DNA of 64,000 bases from an uncultured Marinicella sp. (GTDB lineage Bacteria > Pseudomonadota > Gammaproteobacteria > Xanthomonadales > Marinicellaceae), in the NCBI GenBank assembly GCA_947502595.1, contig CANNAM010000005.1, forward strand, positions 1 through 64,000. Reading direction: 5' to 3'. The notes beneath the pieces are model-generated. The model had not been told where the DNA came from, ran no database searches, and saw nothing but the letters and a program-made list of their open reading frames with translations. A program made the translations under genes and the position numbers. Of this stretch, positions 62,442 through 64,000 are shown in pieces. Within the stretch, counting starts at the first letter, position 1. Each line of letters begins with the position of its first letter.

Positions 62442-63080
62442 TCAGGGTGCTAAACGGTCTATCTGCCAATCTCCTGACTGCGTTTTTTGGTATTTGAAAC
62501 GGTCATGTAAGCGATTGGCACGGCCTTGCCAGAATTCATAACTGCTTGGGATGATGCGATACCCGCCCCAAGCATCTGGCAACGGCACTTCGCCGTCTTT
62601 GAATTTTTCCTTGATTTGTTGCAACAATGTCTTGAGCACTGTTCGATTCGATATCACTTGGCTTTGCTCTGATATCCAAGCGCCCAGTTGCGAACCGCGT
62701 GGTCGCGAAGTGAAGTATTTGAAAGACTCCATTTGAGAAATTTTTTCAACCGTTCCACTGATTCTGACTTGACGCTCGAGTGCCAACCAAGGAAACAAAA
62801 TTGAAGCTTGGGGGTTGGCGTTTATTTCTCGTGCTTTGGCGCTGTTGTAATTAGTGAAAAACACAAAGCCTCGGGCATCAAATAGTTTCAACAACACAGT
62901 CCTCACTTGTGGCATGCCATCGGGCGTGACAGTGGCTATACTCATGGCATTAACCTCTGGTAACTCAGCCGCCCTGGCTTGTTCAAACCACAGTTCAAAT
63001 TGTTGCAATGGATCAGCCTGCAAATCTGACCGACTCAACCCAGCTTGGGTGTATTCTTGTCTTATATCACCTATATTCAA
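62442..63080 (-). CDS. pdxH: Pyridoxine/pyridoxamine 5'-phosphate oxidase PdxH
   Basis: 212 residues, full length. The FMN-binding segment is RTVLLKLFDARGFVFFTNYNSAKA (about 60-83). The substrate region includes SRPRGSQLGAW (about 124-134). The family C-terminus WQGRANRLHDR...WQIDRLAP is intact. It oxidises pyridoxine or pyridoxamine phosphate to pyridoxal phosphate with FMN and oxygen. It follows the GldG-like gene by 32 bases on the same strand. Confidence 0.96.
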   Translation of the reverse strand: MNIGDIRQEYTQAGLSRSDLQADPLQQFELWFEQARAAELPEVNAMSIATVTPDGMPQVRTVLLKLFDARGFVFFTNYNSAKAREINANPQASILFPWLALERQVRISGTVEKISQMESFKYFTSRPRGSQLGAWISEQSQVISNRTVLKTLLQQIKEKFKDGEVPLPDAWGGYRIIPSSYEFWQGRANRLHDRFKYQKTQSGDWQIDRLAP

Positions 63081-63112
63081 TGGCTACTCTCACAAAATTG
63101 ATTAAACACTGT

Positions 63113-64000
63113 TTACCTTGCTCGACGCGATTTATACCAAAAGTAAGCGCCCAGCAACAACATCAACAAAGGCACTATAATCAACATGACTCCGGCAAAC
63201 AATAAAATATGCTGCTGACTGAAGTGTAACTGCGATTGATGCAAACCAATACTGGGTAAATCTATCCTGTTGTCATGCTGTAACAACCAATCCAGTACGC
63301 GGAATGACATTTCTAAATTACCGCCGCTGCGCAAGTAACTGTTATTCAGAAAATCACTGTCACCAATGACCAACAATCGACTGAGTCCATTGGCACCACT
63401 TATTTCTTGACTGGCTGCCAACACCTGTTGTTTGTCATTAAGCCACAAAGGCTGATTGGCTGTGACAAAAGGCATCACATCATACAAGTCCAATGGGCGA
63501 TCAAAATCTTTATTAATGGCATGTTCGTTGTACTGTTTAATCACCAAGCGACCAGCATGATAAGCATCGGTACGCATCACATCAAACAACAAAGACAGCG
63601 CAGGTTGCTGCACAGCCGTTTGCGGATCTGCCAACCAAAACAGGCTCAGGCCCTGTTCTATTTGTGCTTCCAGCCAGGCCATTTGTGCATCGGTTAAACT
63701 GCTGGCTGGTGAGGGCAAAACAACCAAGCGAGCCATCTTGGGCAGCTGTAATTGTGGTTGCCAATTCAGCACCACTGAACGGTAGTTGGCTGCTTTGAGC
63801 GCACCCAACCAATCGCTGTAGCTGTTGGCCTGTCCGGCATCAAAGGTTTTACCTTGCAACCCATCCAAAAAAACAATCCAGCGATCTGATGGCTGGCTCA
63901 TGCGTTTTAAGCCATTAAAAAAAGCTTCATACGACAAACTAGACAACTGAAAATACTGTTCCCCACTGTGAACCACCATTTCGCCTTGTTTTTGAATGCC
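63113..64000 (-). CDS. GldG-like ABC-type auxiliary membrane protein (partial, start beyond window)
   Basis: About 296 residues are visible. The frame stays open to the right edge, so the N-terminus is missing. It shows an IFT52/GldG-like alpha/beta domain (RLVVLPSPASSLTDAQMAWLEAQIEQG, about 85-110 of the visible part; RLLVIGDSDFLNN near 215). A C-terminal membrane helix (about 263-285) ends in a basic tail. The family usually sits beside an ABC transporter ATPase and permease of the GldA/GldF type, which would lie to the right. Substrate unknown. Confidence 0.78.
   Translation of the reverse strand, partial: GIQKQGEMVVHSGEQYFQLSSLSYEAFFNGLKRMSQPSDRWIVFLDGLQGKTFDAGQANSYSDWLGALKAANYRSVVLNWQPQLQLPKMARLVVLPSPASSLTDAQMAWLEAQIEQGLSLFWLADPQTAVQQPALSLLFDVMRTDAYHAGRLVIKQYNEHAINKDFDRPLDLYDVMPFVTANQPLWLNDKQQVLAASQEISGANGLSRLLVIGDSDFLNNSYLRSGGNLEMSFRVLDWLLQHDNRIDLPSIGLHQSQLHFSQQHILLFAGVMLIIVPLLMLLLGAYFWYKSRRAR

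Overview
The window looks like the chromosome of a marine, free-living gammaproteobacterium close to the Xanthomonadales/Lysobacterales, with a Marinicella-like gene repertoire. The main pointers are an adjacent murL-murD2 pair (the alternative D-glutamate route for peptidoglycan first described in Xanthomonas), IPTL-CTERM-type sorting tails on secreted DUF11-type proteins, and secreted proteins ending in a short '...IF..(G/D)FE' tail. Base composition is moderate and fairly even. I see no insertion sequence, prophage, CRISPR array or rRNA operon. The taxonomy is inference from gene content and was not searched.

Layout. 0-10.7 kb: an Lhr-type helicase, a cytochrome c5, an MscS channel, a 7TM diguanylate cyclase, a PhnA-family protein and MsrA. 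11-12.7 kb: a HipBA toxin-antitoxin pair. 12.8-14.8 kb: a two-gene secreted operon (M12-like metalloprotease plus a short IPTL-tailed protein). The protease start region carries a (TA)6 tract that puts the best start codon out of frame. 15.2-19.2 kb: two cation diffusion facilitator proteins, two proteins of unknown function and an AhpD-like protein. 19.4-30.1 kb: one giant exported protein of about 3,530 residues built from some 22 DUF11-type domains, with a very recent internal duplication. 30.2-39.5 kb: housekeeping genes (glutathione peroxidase, cytochrome c', YbiI, the ybeY-ybeZ-miaB-Nudix operon, FKBP isomerase, enoyl-CoA hydratase, OPT transporter).

39.6-48.3 kb is a glycan-type region: a double-FHA membrane protein, two integral membrane proteins (one GT-C-like), and a tightly overlapping operon of GT2, DUF2304, GT4 and an M49-like lipoprotein peptidase, then a divergent GT4. 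48.4-50.8 kb is a sigma factor / anti-sigma-like / double-PDZ operon, followed by tRNA-Val(GAC). 51.7-55.6 kb is the most unusual locus. Three overlapping genes encode an exported five-heme cytochrome c, a small exported protein resembling the N-terminal domains of copper amine oxidases, and an exported protein resembling the amine oxidase catalytic domain. The last has an altered cofactor motif and lacks one copper histidine. 55.9-64 kb returns to core genes: a ComEA-like protein, YhcB/ZapG, DUF2288, a Sel1 protein, murD2, murL, pmbA, darP, pdxH and a GldG-like protein cut by the window edge.

The best candidates for undescribed biology are the split amine-oxidase/multiheme-cytochrome operon, the dinucleotide repeat at the metalloprotease start, the shared C-terminal tails on secreted proteins, and the sigma/anti-sigma/PDZ module.
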